DNA from: Hypoxylon rubiginosum
Taxonomy: Eukaryota > Ascomycota > Sordariomycetes > Xylariales > Hypoxylaceae
Assembly (NCBI GenBank): GCA_902806565.1
Contig: CADCXA010000027.1
Coordinates: 2,418,001 to 2,482,000, forward strand
Direction: 5' to 3'
DNA length: 64,000 nucleotides
Position numbers and translations under genes: made by a program. Below the pieces are notes generated by a model, which worked only from the letters and a program-made list of their open reading frames with translations, was not told the DNA's origin and made no database searches. Position 1 is the first letter of the stretch. Each line of letters starts with the position of its first letter. This document shows, piece by piece, positions 43,288 to 54,715 of the stretch.

Positions 43288-44624
43288 ATGCCTCAACTGC
43301 ATCAACTCGCCGTCATATTGCTGATAGTAGTTATGGATCTAAGCGTACCATCTCCTATTGAGCGGTTTCGGCCGTCTTTGTTTGTCTTAGGTTCACAAGT
43401 AGCAGCCGCTACGCTGAACGCCGCAGCAAGACTGATTGAGACTCGACCCGAGCCGGTTCATCCATTCCAGATCCTTCTCGTGCGGATGTTGATCACCGGG
43501 GTCGGATGTACATGGTATCTTTGGCATACCGGATTCTCAATGACCAACTGCCTGTTGGGGACACCTGAAGTAGGAAGACTCATTGGGTTACGGGCACTTG
43601 GTGGAATTTGTGGTGCCACCGGATTCTTCTGTACGTCCTACCGTCGACGCTTTACCTCCCGAGCCGATTAAATCACATTGGATTTGGATATTTGATGGTT
43701 ACCTTCTAGTAGTTATGCTGACGGCTCGTGTTCATATCAGTCTCTATGATATACTTAAGTCTCAGTGAAGCTACAGCTTTAAACTTCTTAGGGCCTCTAG
43801 GTTCACTGATACTAACAAGATATCTTTCTTTGGCGACGGTCGAGTTGGTTGACTGCCTTGGTGCTGTGGGAGCCCTTGTAGGAGTCGTGCTCGTAGTCCA
43901 GCCTGAAGACATATTCGGCACTAGAAATGTTGAGCGTAATGTCTCTAATAAGACAGGGGACCTCCTGAACGGCTTGATATTCAGTGTCCTCGGTATATGT
44001 GGGGGTATAGTAAGTGACAAAGTGTTCATAGTCAGCGATTCTGAACTTCTAGATATGACAGGACTGATACCGACTCCAGATTACACTAACGTCGATCCGG
44101 CATATTGGAACGAGAGCTCATCCATTAATGAGCGTCAATGTGTTCTCCTGGAGTCTAGCAGTTGTTAGCTTGTTTGCCCTTATGGCGATTCCTGGGATGG
44201 CATGGCCAAGGAGCATCTTCGTATGGGCTTGCTTGATATTCATAGGTACATGCGGCTTCGCGATGGTAAGTCAACAGCGCCCACCTATCCTTTTTTCAGC
44301 TCTTCGGATGGCTTCTAAAACAAAGAAATATAGGAAGTTCTCTTCACGTCAGGAATATCAAATGACTCGTCTTCAACTGCCACGCTTATGATACACTCTC
44401 AGATCATTTGGGCGCTCGTGTTAGACCGCGCTTTATTCCAAGTCGCAGTCAACTCCTGGGCCATTATTGGTACCGTAATCATTTTTGGAAGCTTGTCTTT
44501 GGTTGCTATCATTGGAAAAGGCAGAGAACTCGGTAGTGTTGTTTACACTGGCTTGAGACGTGAAGAAGACGAGTCCATAGAAATTCTAAGTTTAGACGAA
44601 CTTCATGCTAATGAAATTGATTAA
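43288..44624 (+). CDS. EamA/DMT-family transporter
   Basis: Four exons (43288-43630, 43741-44009, 44080-44265, 44334-44624) join in phase to 362 residues. The drug/metabolite transporter pattern is clear: FVLGSQVAAATLNAAARLIE, HPFQILLVRMLITGVGCTWY, LRALGGICGATGFFFSMIYL (across the first join), LSEATALNFLGPLGSLILTR, VGALVGVVLVVQPEDIF, ICGGI joined to ITLTSIRHIGTRAHPLMSVN, then GFAMEVLFTSGISNDSSSTA and HSQIIWALVLDRALFQ. The fit at each splice junction confirms the introns (68-110 nt). About ten membrane helices are expected. DMT members carry small metabolites or nucleotide sugars; next to UstYa-like genes it may export or move the product, which is an inference. It looks intact. Confidence 0.9.
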
Positions 44625-45666
44625 ACGAAGGATTTTAAAGAACAGACACAACTTGACTACTCCTAAGTGTACTTTTCTTCTTCTACTACATAGGTGGCTA
44701 GTTCTGTGAGGAAACAATAGCCACATGAGTGATGTAGAGAAACATTGATCTTGAACGAATTCACTCAGTATGAGCTTCACTTTCCAAGGTCTCTTGCAAT
44801 CTCACACGAAGATCAACGGGAGATAAATCCTAATAGCTATTGTATTAGGAAGGTTGTGTTAAGTTGGTTCAAAAGAGCATATACGTATCAACCGGCCCCT
44901 AGCCAGCCCCTTATCAACGTCGCAGCATGTATCTTGAATTGAGTGACCTTAGATCTATACCGCTAGTGCATGTCATCTCCAACTTGAAGATATCACTTAC
45001 ACCGGGAGTTGCTAACGGCATATGTGAGTAGGATAAGCTGACACCTTACCATCCTATGACTTCGGGGTTGTTTAGTCACTTGAATTGCTGTCATCCTTGT
45101 TTGTAGGTACATATCACAAAAGTTTCCAATCCTGGTCATAAATGAATCAGCACCGCACATATCAACTTAGCTCAAACTAGATACCTACCGGCCTAGGTAC
45201 CTAGCCTGGTAGTATAACGAACATGTTCTGGTTCTACATAGGAGGTGCCTTAGGTACCATACCTACCTCCTATGCATGTAAGATCATTTCTAAGTGGATA
45301 AACCGGGTGAAGTTGCTTATAATAGTTAATTAGAGCTTGTATACCCCACACCTATTCCTCTATTAACTGGTAGATGGCGTCAGCAATCGTTTTGTCGACA
45401 GAACACGATTTTCCTAATGTAGGTATTCTACCACGACGGTATCATGGCTGGTACGAAAAATGCGAAGTATGCCCATTTAGTCATTTCCTCTCATCGGACC
45501 CGGAGTGTAGAGGACGTATCGACATCTACAGGGTTACTAACAGGTCCTCCCGCTTCGCAACCTACATCGTGCTGGAATATACCTGCAATAAACTATTTCG
45601 ACAGCGAAACCCCAAGAGCGTGTCTTTCCAACACAGCATAACCGCAACACCACACATCGCCTCATA
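44625..45666. other. 1-kb intergenic region, no gene supported
   Basis: The frame running to 45667 is probably the leader of the next gene. ACCTACC/CCTAGGTACC motifs occur near 45184-45204. Confidence 0.5.
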
Positions 45667-46522
45667 ATGGCATCCAAAAAGATTGCATATGAACCTCTCA
45701 AGGGGTCTCCATTACCAAGTGACGACCAACCTTCCGATAGTGTTTTGCTTCGACATTATGACGCCGGCTCTGGAAAAATACGATGGGAGAAGCTTCTTCG
45801 GATATTTTGTGTTACTGCTCTTGTTATCGGCAACATAGGTTGGATTAGTCTTTACTACCAAAACGCAGTTCAAGGTGAGGCATCAGTCCCCTCTGCTGAG
45901 TACTCATAATAGGCGATGGATGACTTTATTCACGCATGCTTCTAGCTGCCAACAAATATCCCGTACGCGTTCCCCATCGATTAATCACGCCATTCGGGGA
46001 TGACAACCTCACGGTGTCCAATGGGTTGTGGGCGACGATGTTCCCACGTAAGAGTCACCCTGTCATGCCGGGAAAGCTTCAGCTCTCTAACAGAATAAAA
46101 TAACTTAGCGGGTTACGGGGCGATTGTAGTGGATCACGAATGGGCAGCCGAAAATCAGATTTCGCCAGCCAAGGAGAATGCTACAGACGGCAGAGCTGTC
46201 TATGCCGTTGCAGCCTTCCATCACCTCCACTGTCTTGTAAGTCGGCAGTCGAAAGGTTCTGATAAAAAACTTCCACGATCTGACAGAGTTTAAGGCAGTT
46301 CTTCGTACCAGTCTTTATCAATACAAGAACGAGCGCGAGCAGATCAATAACTGGTTTCACGTTCGCCATTGCATCGACGCCTTACGGCAGCTCATACTTT
46401 GCTCAGCCGACCCAACTATTATTGGTGGCGAAAGTGCGTGGCATCAGTGTCGAGACTGGGACGCATTGAAGGAGTGGATTGAAGAGCGTGCGTACGTGGA
46501 GATTATGGGCGCTGTGGCCTAG
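45667..46522 (+). CDS. UstYa-like (DUF3328) oxidase, canonical
   Basis: Four exons (45667-45874, 45946-46047, 46109-46236, 46289-46522) join in phase to 223 residues. A cytosolic N-terminus (MASKKIAYEPLKGSPLPSDD) is followed by one helix (LLRIFCVTALVIGNIGWISL). The lumenal part has LITPFGDDNLTVSNGLWATM, PGYGAIVVDHEWAAENQI, then VYAVAAFHHLHCL with the first HxxHC and NNWFHVRHCIDALRQLILCS with the second HxxHC. The order, the spacing and the CADPTIIGG-like segment (CSADPTIIGGESAWHQCRDW) are those of UstYa. The last acceptor used is the second AG of GACAGAG, which keeps frame. It probably acts in the secretory pathway on a peptide substrate. The nearest neighbour is the DMT transporter upstream. 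Confidence 0.92.
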
Positions 46523-47706
46523 TATTTTTGAAAAGGGGCCGCAGAATGTCAAGAACGCACGTGTCCTTAGATAGAAGCGACTTGCTTCCTCCTATATTAT
46601 AACAACCTCTCAACTTTCAATTACTATTATTATCTTCTTACTCTTTTATCTCACGGCCTTTGCGTCTAAGGACATAAGCAGGTACCTTGGTAGGCAGTGC
46701 GTAATTCTACGCGGAAGACGAGGATTGATTCGAAGCAACGACTAAAGTCCCTTCAGATATTGCGGAAAAGAGCAGCATCATGATATCCTGGTCTTCATAA
46801 TAGTTAAGAATCCCATACCAAGCCACTAGTTGCGACAGACGACGTTGAACGTTCCACTTCTGATTCGATTGACCCATCATACGAGGTTCGATGCGGAATA
46901 CGATCAATTCGCAGCACTCAACAGGGAGAAGCAAGGAAAAGCCATGAGCACCAAATCACTGCTACAATTGGATGTCGTAATTCAGCCACATCCAGATCTG
47001 TCGGCGGACAAGTCTTCACCAACCCTTGTGACCCGACCATAGGGAACGGCCACGGGTATGGGTGGGTCTGTCTACGGCTAGGGCAGGAGATCAGGTTACT
47101 CTTGTGGGGACATTTTACCCCTGACAGGCATACTGTAATCCCGGCGATCATCCCCTTTCGGCAACATCAACGAAGCCCGGCGTACTAGTAGCACGATCCC
47201 CCTTTTCACCCCAGATGCACATAGCCTTAGAGTAGGTAGGCAATCTAAACCTTAGAATAGCATCTGAAAGTATACTAGTCGAAGAGGATCGGAGAGCATA
47301 GCATGTAACCAGTTGGCTGTTTCAAATCGCAAGGGCCTTGGCATCAATATATTCATGGCGGCAAGACATATGATCAGGACTTGTAGTGCGTTTTACTAAT
47401 TTCAATTATGAGATGGAAGTTTAGAGTACCTAGGAGGTAGGTAAAGCGTTTTACTTGACAGCTACCGGCATATATAAACTTAGAACCTGGCCATCTTGCG
47501 GAAATATAATCCAATATTCTTCACCGCACTAGGTTTCTATCATCTTGCCTAAAGGCTTTCCATTCATTTTTTTTTAGCGCACTTACATTCGTTTTTGGCA
47601 GTGCCAGCCCGTTATTTTCATACAATTCACGCCTTGGCATTGTTCAAACCCGTATCTTGCCTCCTTTCCGCAATACTTCCCCTCGAGCCATCTTGTTCTA
47701 TACGAA
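46523..47706. other. 1.2-kb intergenic region with an unassigned frame
   Basis: A minus frame at 46707-46934 (ending ...EGTLVVASNQSSSSA) and overlapping frames up to 47151 have no known motif and could be a relic or chance. A CCTAGGAGGTAGG motif is at about 47430. Confidence 0.45.
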
Positions 47707-48729
47707 ATGTTTATGACGAACTTGGTTGCCACTCTGGCTCTTGCTAGTACTGTTACTGCCCACACCCGGATGTTCAGTGTTTGGGTAAATGACGAAGACC
47801 AAGGTGATGGACGAAGTCTCTACATTCGCAGTCCGCCTAGCAACTCCCCGGTAAAGGATATCGACAATGCTGCTATTGTCTGCAATGTCGGCGGAGGTCA
47901 AGCTGTGAGCAAGTTCGTAAACGCTGCTGCAGGCGACAAGTTGTCTTTCGAGTGGTATCATGATAACCGAGGTGACGATATCATCGATCTTTCGCATAAA
48001 GGCCCCATCATCACTTATATCGCGGCATTCACTGAAGGTGATGGGTTCGAGCCCATCTGGTCCAAGATCGATGAGGAGGGCTTGGCTGGCACGACATGGG
48101 CTGTCGATAACCTTGTCGCGAACGGTGGCAAGAAGGACTTTACCCTGCCGTCTACTCTCGCCGCGGGCAAGTACCTAATTCGCCAAGAAATCATTGCACT
48201 TCACGAAGCAGATGCTGCATTCTCGCAGAACTCTGCCCGAGGCGCTCAGTTCTACCCCAGCTGCGTTCAGGTCGAAGTCACGGGCTCTGGCTTAGCTGTC
48301 CCCGACCAGAACTTCGACTTCCAGACAGGCTATACGTACTCTGACCCCGGTATCCTCTTCAACTTGTATTCGGGAAGCGTTACCAGCTACCCGATTCCGG
48401 GTCCTGCGATCTGGAGTACCGTGGGTGGAAGTGATTCGAGCCCAACGTCTACTAAAGCTGCTTCTACCACCCAGGCTACTCCTACTTCAGTGCCAACCAC
48501 TGCAGCCGTTACTACTACCGCTGTCGCCACTACTTTACTCACGGCGACAAAGCCCGTCACGTCTTTGACTACCCAGACTACCCAAGTGACATCGCAACCA
48601 ACGGGGAGCGTAGGGACTGTCGCTCTCTATGGCAGGTGTGGCGGCGCTGGCTACACCGGTGCCACTGAGTGTGCCCAGGGTTTTTGCAAAGTCCAAAATC
48701 CATATTACTCGCAGTGCGTTCAGAATTAA
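47707..48729 (+). CDS. AA9 lytic polysaccharide monooxygenase with CBM1
   Basis: Intronless, 340 residues. The signal peptide MFMTNLVATLALASTVTA precedes His19, which becomes the N-terminal copper-binding His of the histidine brace. The AA9 fold contains HTRMFSVWVNDEDQGDGR, CNVGGGQAVSKFVNAAAGDK, then DLSHKGPIITY with the second copper His, LPSTLAAGKYLIRQEIIALH and ARGAQFYPSCVQVEV with the axial Tyr. A 70-residue Ser/Thr linker (TKAASTTQATPTSVPTTAAV...) joins a C-terminal CBM1 (ALYGRCGGAGYTGATECAQG then FCKVQNPYYSQCVQN) that binds cellulose. It oxidatively cleaves crystalline cellulose. All expected residues are present. It is the only clear cellulose-active gene in the window apart from the GH5 fragment. 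Confidence 0.95.
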   Translation: MFMTNLVATLALASTVTAHTRMFSVWVNDEDQGDGRSLYIRSPPSNSPVKDIDNAAIVCNVGGGQAVSKFVNAAAGDKLSFEWYHDNRGDDIIDLSHKGPIITYIAAFTEGDGFEPIWSKIDEEGLAGTTWAVDNLVANGGKKDFTLPSTLAAGKYLIRQEIIALHEADAAFSQNSARGAQFYPSCVQVEVTGSGLAVPDQNFDFQTGYTYSDPGILFNLYSGSVTSYPIPGPAIWSTVGGSDSSPTSTKAASTTQATPTSVPTTAAVTTTAVATTLLTATKPVTSLTTQTTQVTSQPTGSVGTVALYGRCGGAGYTGATECAQGFCKVQNPYYSQCVQN

Positions 48730-49343
48730 TGCTTGGTCGAGATGGATTGAGAAGCATTGTGTGGTGCGCTGTGCGACTGCATTGCGAAAGGGGTTAAAAA
48801 GGGGTATCCCACGCCAAGTGCTTGATAGTCTTCTTTTACATTCTTGTACATACATACATACATACAGTTACACAACAATGAATACGATTCTTGACCTACG
48901 GCGTGCCGAATATTTCTCATTTGTTTGCCAGTGCTAACTACCTAGTCTGGGGACCTCCATGCTGCAATAAATTTCCAGACTGATAACGCGGCCGAGCTCC
49001 GTGTGCCTCTTCGTAACAATCATCCTCCCGCCCTTTGGAGCAGCTGGATTTTCCCTCGGTGCTATCTGGGAATACGCAAGAGGCCGAATATCGGCTTACC
49101 TCTAAGTACCAACTTCGCTTAATCGTTTAGTGAAGACGACCTCTATCCTCACCACTTGTCTCAATCTTAACTCAAAGCTTGCTCTTCGGCGTTTTGGTGC
49201 TTCGCCTTGAGGCTTGTCCCCAAATAGCTAGCAATAAGGATGGAAAAACTAGTTCAAGCAGATGTTAAGACAGATCCGCTAAACTAAGATCTGCGTAGTA
49301 TAATTGAAAAGTTTGTACAATGCCTGGCGTTCAAACGATGGTT
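48730..49343. other. Convergent intergenic region
   Basis: No gene. A CATACATACATACA simple repeat lies about 120 nt after the LPMO stop, probably in its 3' UTR. Confidence 0.55.
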
Positions 49344-50630
49344 CTAATCTACGCCTTCTGCTGTGCTTAGCCTCATCCTAGCCGGCCATGAACTCTTTAA
49401 GCCAAACAAAGCAGTCATCGTCGCCCTTGCGATGACCCTCTTATCGGGATTCAGCACCTCCATATCCTCATCTAGAAGATACTCAAAGAGAACCCAGTAA
49501 TCGAGTGTCGCACATTCCGTCTTAATTGAGAGCCATACCATGTAAGGCACCCATAAGGGCCAAATCAGACGGACGCACAACCTGCAGGAACGTTTGACGA
49601 GCCAATGAGCAGCTAGAACTAGCATTCCGGCTCCCGGAGCCAATTGGGCGTTGCTCCTTAGGACTTGGGGATCATCAATCGATGGATCGTACGTATGACC
49701 TGCCAAGAGGAAGTCCTTCGTGGCAACGACGCAAATGCAAACGAGTTGGTATGCCGTGTAAGCCAGCAAGTGCATAGCCGTCGCGCGGAGGAGTTCAAAG
49801 GCAAGCTTGGAGAAGGGGTCCAGGCCACCTCGTTCAAGAATGAGAGGTTTCTCCGCTCTCGTCATAAATAGGAAGACAAATAGGTACAGCAGTGCCGCAG
49901 TACAGACTTGGAAGTAGGCTGGGACTCCAAATTCCCAGAACAATGTCTTAAAGCCTAATATTCCATCCGTGCCTGGGGTTGGAAGGGCGAATATTGTAGA
50001 CAGGTTGGAAATGAAATCGGCTAGGTTGGTCGAGATCCACGACACAAACCAAACCAACGCTGCGGGACCAGCATATCCGAATACCGACGATGCCATCAGG
50101 GCCACGAATTGAAAATGCAAGGCTATAGTGTTACTAGCCGCTTCTACTATAGCTCCGCCGAGATGAGCTCTGTCTCGGAGAAGGCGAACAGCCTCCGCGC
50201 GAAGCCTAAATTCTAATCCTTCTCTAAACATTTCGTGCAGGTTGCCTAATATTTCGTATGCCATCGTGCTGGCGAAGGAAAGAGCCACTGTAAGGACTGC
50301 CTTCGTGGATATGCGCATGAAATAATGTCTATAGCCATGGCGGAGTAGCCACGACGTGTCTAGCTCACAGTGTATTATAAGTATGAGTCCTAGCAGTGCC
50401 GCACAATACCACGTTGCGTCGAGGTTAAGCGGGAACGGAGGGCTTCTGGCAGACAGGGTCCAGGTTTCGTCGGGGTGGCCACGTGGAATGATTTCCTGAA
50501 TACCGGCATTGCGGTGGACAATGATCTGCCACCACTCTTCCCAATCCAGTAACGAGTTGTCCTCCTCCTCGAGTTCGGCCTCTTCCTCGTGGTCGTTCTC
50601 AGACTGACTTTCGAAGTCGTCAATATCCAT
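49344..50630 (-). CDS. Multi-pass membrane protein with acidic N-terminus
   Basis: 428 residues in one exon. An acidic N-terminus (DFESQSENDHEEEAELEEED) and a soluble region to about residue 75 are followed by about eight hydrophobic segments, beginning with TWYCAALLGLILIIHCELDT and including AVLTVALSFASTMAYEILG, FQFVALMASSVFGYAGPAAL, YFQVCTAALLYLFVFLF and YMVWLSIKTECATLDYW. A conserved-looking loop GLDPFSKLAFELLRATAMHL lies about two thirds along. I do not recognise the family. It may be a lineage-specific integral membrane protein. The single long frame and good codon use make it a convincing gene. Confidence 0.75.
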   Translation of the reverse strand: MDIDDFESQSENDHEEEAELEEEDNSLLDWEEWWQIIVHRNAGIQEIIPRGHPDETWTLSARSPPFPLNLDATWYCAALLGLILIIHCELDTSWLLRHGYRHYFMRISTKAVLTVALSFASTMAYEILGNLHEMFREGLEFRLRAEAVRLLRDRAHLGGAIVEAASNTIALHFQFVALMASSVFGYAGPAALVWFVSWISTNLADFISNLSTIFALPTPGTDGILGFKTLFWEFGVPAYFQVCTAALLYLFVFLFMTRAEKPLILERGGLDPFSKLAFELLRATAMHLLAYTAYQLVCICVVATKDFLLAGHTYDPSIDDPQVLRSNAQLAPGAGMLVLAAHWLVKRSCRLCVRLIWPLWVPYMVWLSIKTECATLDYWVLFEYLLDEDMEVLNPDKRVIARATMTALFGLKSSWPARMRLSTAEGVD

Positions 50631-52493
50631 GGTGACAGCGTTGAAAAGGGGTATATCTACAATAGTACCGACATGCGGTAACGTGTTAGAGAAAATAGGA
50701 GGATCGTGGGAGTTTGTGACAGTTTCGTTTGTCGTGGGTGAACAATGGGAACTTTAGCACGACCGAATATGGAACGTTAAAAGAACTGCTCGGGGTCCTA
50801 ATAATTGCATTAGGATGAAAGACAGCTTCAGCATGCGCTCGAGTACTATCAAGTAATACAAAGGAACAAAAGAAATAACAGAAAGGGGTATAACCTAAAA
50901 TGGCATAGTGGCCGTAGGGGGTTATCCAACCATTAATCTCCCTACCGGTAAGTGTCTCTCACTATGAGCAACCTAGGTATTCTTACCCCAAGTCTTCATT
51001 GTTATTGCTATTTTTAACTTCATGACTGGGCGTGTCCAACTCTCTAACCACTAACTCCAAATCGCGAGCGTAAGCCTCTTATTCAAAGTTTTTAGACTGT
51101 CCTGGTTATGAACAAACAATGGCTAATGCGCCAGGTCTCCTTGAAAATTATCGGAAACTGGCCTGTGATATCAGGCGCATCCTTGAGAGTGACGATACGA
51201 GACGCTAATAGCGGCAGTATGCGAGCTAGGAGGCGGTCCGCGAGAGATTGAGACGTGTAGAAGATACGATGACAGAAACGGGACTTCAGGTCTAGAATAT
51301 AGGACCTATCGTAAGTTGCCACTGTAGCTGGTGGCCATGCGTTGTGACGAGCTTGAGTAAGTTTTCGCACTACTCATGTGCGAGAACATTATCAATGGTC
51401 ATTGCGGAGTAACCCTCATACTCTTTAACATTGGTGTCGTTGAAGACTATCACAAGCGCCTTGATAGAAGCCGGGGCGGGGCCACTTAGGATCTTTGACC
51501 CGCCGCCGCGTTCGGTGTATGAAGTCATCTTTGAACATCTGATTGATTCTTGTTGACGTATCTCGGGAGGAAGATTATAGACTGAATTACTTGTACAATA
51601 TAGATGCCTATAGCAGGGCTACGTAGAGACCAGACGTTGGGTCCCACTGTTAGGATAAGTCTATAGCCGAATCAAAAGTCGAATTAACCTCATCGGAGCG
51701 AAGACAATATTGTTGGATGGTTACCATAGAAGTCACGTCCCCGTAGCAGAATTAACTGCCTGGATAACAATTCCCTGATCCTGACAGATAATAATCTCGA
51801 TGAAACTAATGCTATTTTGTTTGTCCAGCGTGGGTTATGCGGGAAAAGTTCAGGGATCCTAGGTTCCCATGATAGACGAGGTGTATAAGGCCTAAGCCCG
51901 ACTTGTAGTTAGGGGTAGACCTGTGTCCTCCCCGTGCCCTTTTTATTTTTAAATATGCGACAGGAAAGCTTCTGTGTTTTTTGACCAATGCTAAATGATA
52001 ACAGCTTAATGAACAGCAATACTACTTCTCTAGTCCACCAAGTCTATCGCCGTCATGCTTTATTATCGACTGCATATAATCTAGGCGGCTAAATAGGGGT
52101 TGAAGAATTAGGGGTGAAAAATAGATCGCACTATTCCCGAATTGGCCCACCCTAGCCAGTGACAGGTTCAGCTGTGTAACTCCGGGATTGCCTTGAAGGA
52201 TTGCCTTATCAGCCGGTTATCAGCTCACATTTTTATCGGCGTCTCCCCTGTTCCTGCGTCGCATATCGTCGGCTTGATAGTGGGGTGGAATTTCTCGTAG
52301 ATTCTCGCCTCATACCCTAGATCCATGGTGAGATTCTGATTCTGATCTGACGGAAACAATAAATTCCATCCTTTACTTTTGCTCTCGAACAAATATCCCC
52401 TCTATTATCTATTCGTACTCTTCAAGCTACGTATTGTCTTCATACCAACCTCCCAGCTAGATTTTAAGTCAAGACCGAATACTTCTCCTCGTC
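50631..52493. other. 1.9-kb intergenic region, no gene supported
   Basis: A minus frame at 51092-51370 (including TYDRSYILDLKSRFCHRIFY) could be a relic but has no motif I can name. Confidence 0.45.
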
Positions 52494-54059
52494 ATGGCGG
52501 TCACCAATGGCGCCATACCTCACAACCCACCCCATGCGGCGACAGCTCTATCCGCGACCGAGTTGATCGGCAACACACCCCTAGTACGTCTGAATAAGAT
52601 CCCCAAATCATTGGGCCTCGAATGCGAAGTCTATGCCAAAGTCGAACTCTTCAATGCCGGCGGTTCCGTCAAAGACCGTATCGCCCTGCGGATGATCGAG
52701 GAGGCTGAGCGTAGCGGACGGATCAAGCCTGGCGATACCCTCATCGAGCCGACGAGCGGGAATACGGGTATCGGCCTGGCACTTGTCGGCGCCGTCAAGG
52801 GCTACAAGACAATCATCACGTTACCCGAGAAGATGTCCGCCGAAAAGGTTTCCGTGTTAAAAGCCCTCGGAGCGACCATCATTCGCACCCCGACCCAAGC
52901 CGCCTGGGATAGCCCCGAAAGCCATATCGGTGTTGCGAGAAGATTGGTCAAGGAGATCCCCAACGCGCACATCCTCGATCAGTATTCCAACGAGAACAAC
53001 CCGCTCGCACACGAGTTTGGCACGGCCGAGGAGATATGGGAGCAGACTGGGGGCAAGATCACCTGCGTGGTAGCGGGTGCAGGGACTGGAGGCACGATTA
53101 CGGGTCTAGCGAAGGGATTGAAGAAGCATAATAAGGACATAAAGGTGGTGGCTGCCGATCCGGAAGGGAGTATACTCGCCTTGCCAGAGTCGCTGAACGA
53201 CGAGCACCGCGACGAGCCGTACAAGGTTGAGGGAATCGGCTACGACTTCATACCCGAGGTTCTCGATCGCGAGAAGGTCGATAAGTGGTACAAGACCGAC
53301 GACAAGGAGTCCTTCAAGCTTGCACGGCGGCTAATTGCAGAGGAGGGCCTACTTGTCGGCGGAAGCTCTGGGAGCGCCCTGAGTGCTACGTTGAAAGCGG
53401 CCAAGGACTTGAAGCTAGGCAAGGATGACGTCGTCGTGGTTATCCTGCCTGATAGCATTCGAAGTTACCTGACCAAGTTCGCCGATGATGACTGGCTAGC
53501 GGCAAACGACCTGCTACAGACCACGGATGCAGCTGCGAAGGAGGCTGCAACCAATGGCAACTCCGCTAAGGATGCGGAAGACCCTTATGCTGGTGCGACT
53601 ATTCGTTCGCTAAGACTCAAGCCAGTCATTTCCGTCACCGCGAATAGCCTCTGCTCCGAAGCCATCGAGACGATGCGGGACAAGGGCTTCGACCAGCTCC
53701 CCGTCCTCGCCAGCGCCGGAGGCAAGCTCGTCGGCCTCGTCACTCTCGGCAACCTCCACAGCTACGTGTCGCGGGGGCGGGCCAGCGCGCAGAGCCCGGT
53801 CAGGGACGTCATGTTCGACTTCGGCAAGATCGACGAGGTGGTCACGGACCCGCGGGAAGGCAAGGGGAGTAAGGGCCGCAAGTTCGTCGAGATCACGCTG
53901 GACACGCCCGTCACGGAGCTCAACAAGTTCTTCGAGTGGAACAGCGCCGCCATCGTCACCGAGCCCAGCCAGGGGAAGGCGAAGGCGCTTAGCAAGCCGG
54001 TGGCCGTGGTCACTAAGGTTGACCTGTTGACCTGGATGATGAAGCAGGCTAAGGCTTGA
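52494..54059 (+). CDS. CYS4: Cystathionine beta-synthase
   Basis: Intronless, 521 residues. It condenses serine with homocysteine to cystathionine in transsulfuration. The PLP fold shows ELIGNTPLVRLNKIPKSLGL, the PLP Lys in FNAGGSVKDRIALRMIEEAE (Lys60), the phosphate loop EPTSGNTGIGLALVGAVKGY, DQYSNENNPLAHEFGTAEEI, and GAGTGGTITGLAKGLKKHN. SGSALSATLKAAKDL and VVVILPDSIRSYLTKFADDD WLA follow. The regulatory half has two CBS domains (IRSLRLKPVISVTANSLCSE..., then VRDVMFDFGKIDEV...TPVTELNKFFEWNSAAIV). A fungal-type enzyme without the heme-binding N-terminus, as expected for yeast and other fungi. Leader and promoter lie immediately upstream; codon bias is strong. Confidence 0.97.
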   Translation: MAVTNGAIPHNPPHAATALSATELIGNTPLVRLNKIPKSLGLECEVYAKVELFNAGGSVKDRIALRMIEEAERSGRIKPGDTLIEPTSGNTGIGLALVGAVKGYKTIITLPEKMSAEKVSVLKALGATIIRTPTQAAWDSPESHIGVARRLVKEIPNAHILDQYSNENNPLAHEFGTAEEIWEQTGGKITCVVAGAGTGGTITGLAKGLKKHNKDIKVVAADPEGSILALPESLNDEHRDEPYKVEGIGYDFIPEVLDREKVDKWYKTDDKESFKLARRLIAEEGLLVGGSSGSALSATLKAAKDLKLGKDDVVVVILPDSIRSYLTKFADDDWLAANDLLQTTDAAAKEAATNGNSAKDAEDPYAGATIRSLRLKPVISVTANSLCSEAIETMRDKGFDQLPVLASAGGKLVGLVTLGNLHSYVSRGRASAQSPVRDVMFDFGKIDEVVTDPREGKGSKGRKFVEITLDTPVTELNKFFEWNSAAIVTEPSQGKAKALSKPVAVVTKVDLLTWMMKQAKA

Positions 54060-54715
54060 GAGATTTCAGTGATTTAGAAGGCGGGTTATTTATGGCGTCA
54101 TGCAGATGATTGGCATGGCGTTACGGTCTCGGACTCGTTTAGGGGGAATCAACTTGTTAGAACTTGAGCGAATCAACAGCATACATAGCAGACTCAACGT
54201 CTACATGAGTTTATAGAGTGACAACACAATAATACATTTCCGTGGTTTACAATGGGAAGACTAGTTGTATGAATGATTCTTGTTCTTCAGTCTTATTACT
54301 GACAATTATAGATGTCTGTCAGGAATTATAATTCTTGAGACGTATCTATGGTAAATTATACCTAGCGAGGGGATACTGCGACGTACAGCATCCAGACAAG
54401 ACATATGCTAAGCATAGAGGCGCTCGGCTTGATTGTGGCTTCGTAACTGAACATACTTCGTGGTCCAATGGTTCATAGTGGCGGGATGCAACGGTGTAAA
54501 TTTTGAAGCTGCGTGCCGGTAGTTTCCAGTAGATGGCGATACGCTTGATACACCCACAAATCTCAATGCGCGGTCTTCTCGTTTCTTAGGTACAACTGTT
54601 GGGATGTACCCGGACGAGTTTATTAAATAAAAGCAGAATGCTGATAAGCGGGCTGCTAGAAGCGAGGCGTCATTATGTGTTTAAGAAAGCCAGGATGGCT
54701 TGATGAATGTTGTGC
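54060..54715. other. Convergent intergenic region, no gene seen
   Basis: 3' sequences of CBS (plus) and SRP receptor beta (minus). Confidence 0.6.

Noticed and set aside
46707..47151. Possible minus-strand gene relic
   Set aside because: Two frames would have to be joined without consensus splice sites and no family is recognised.
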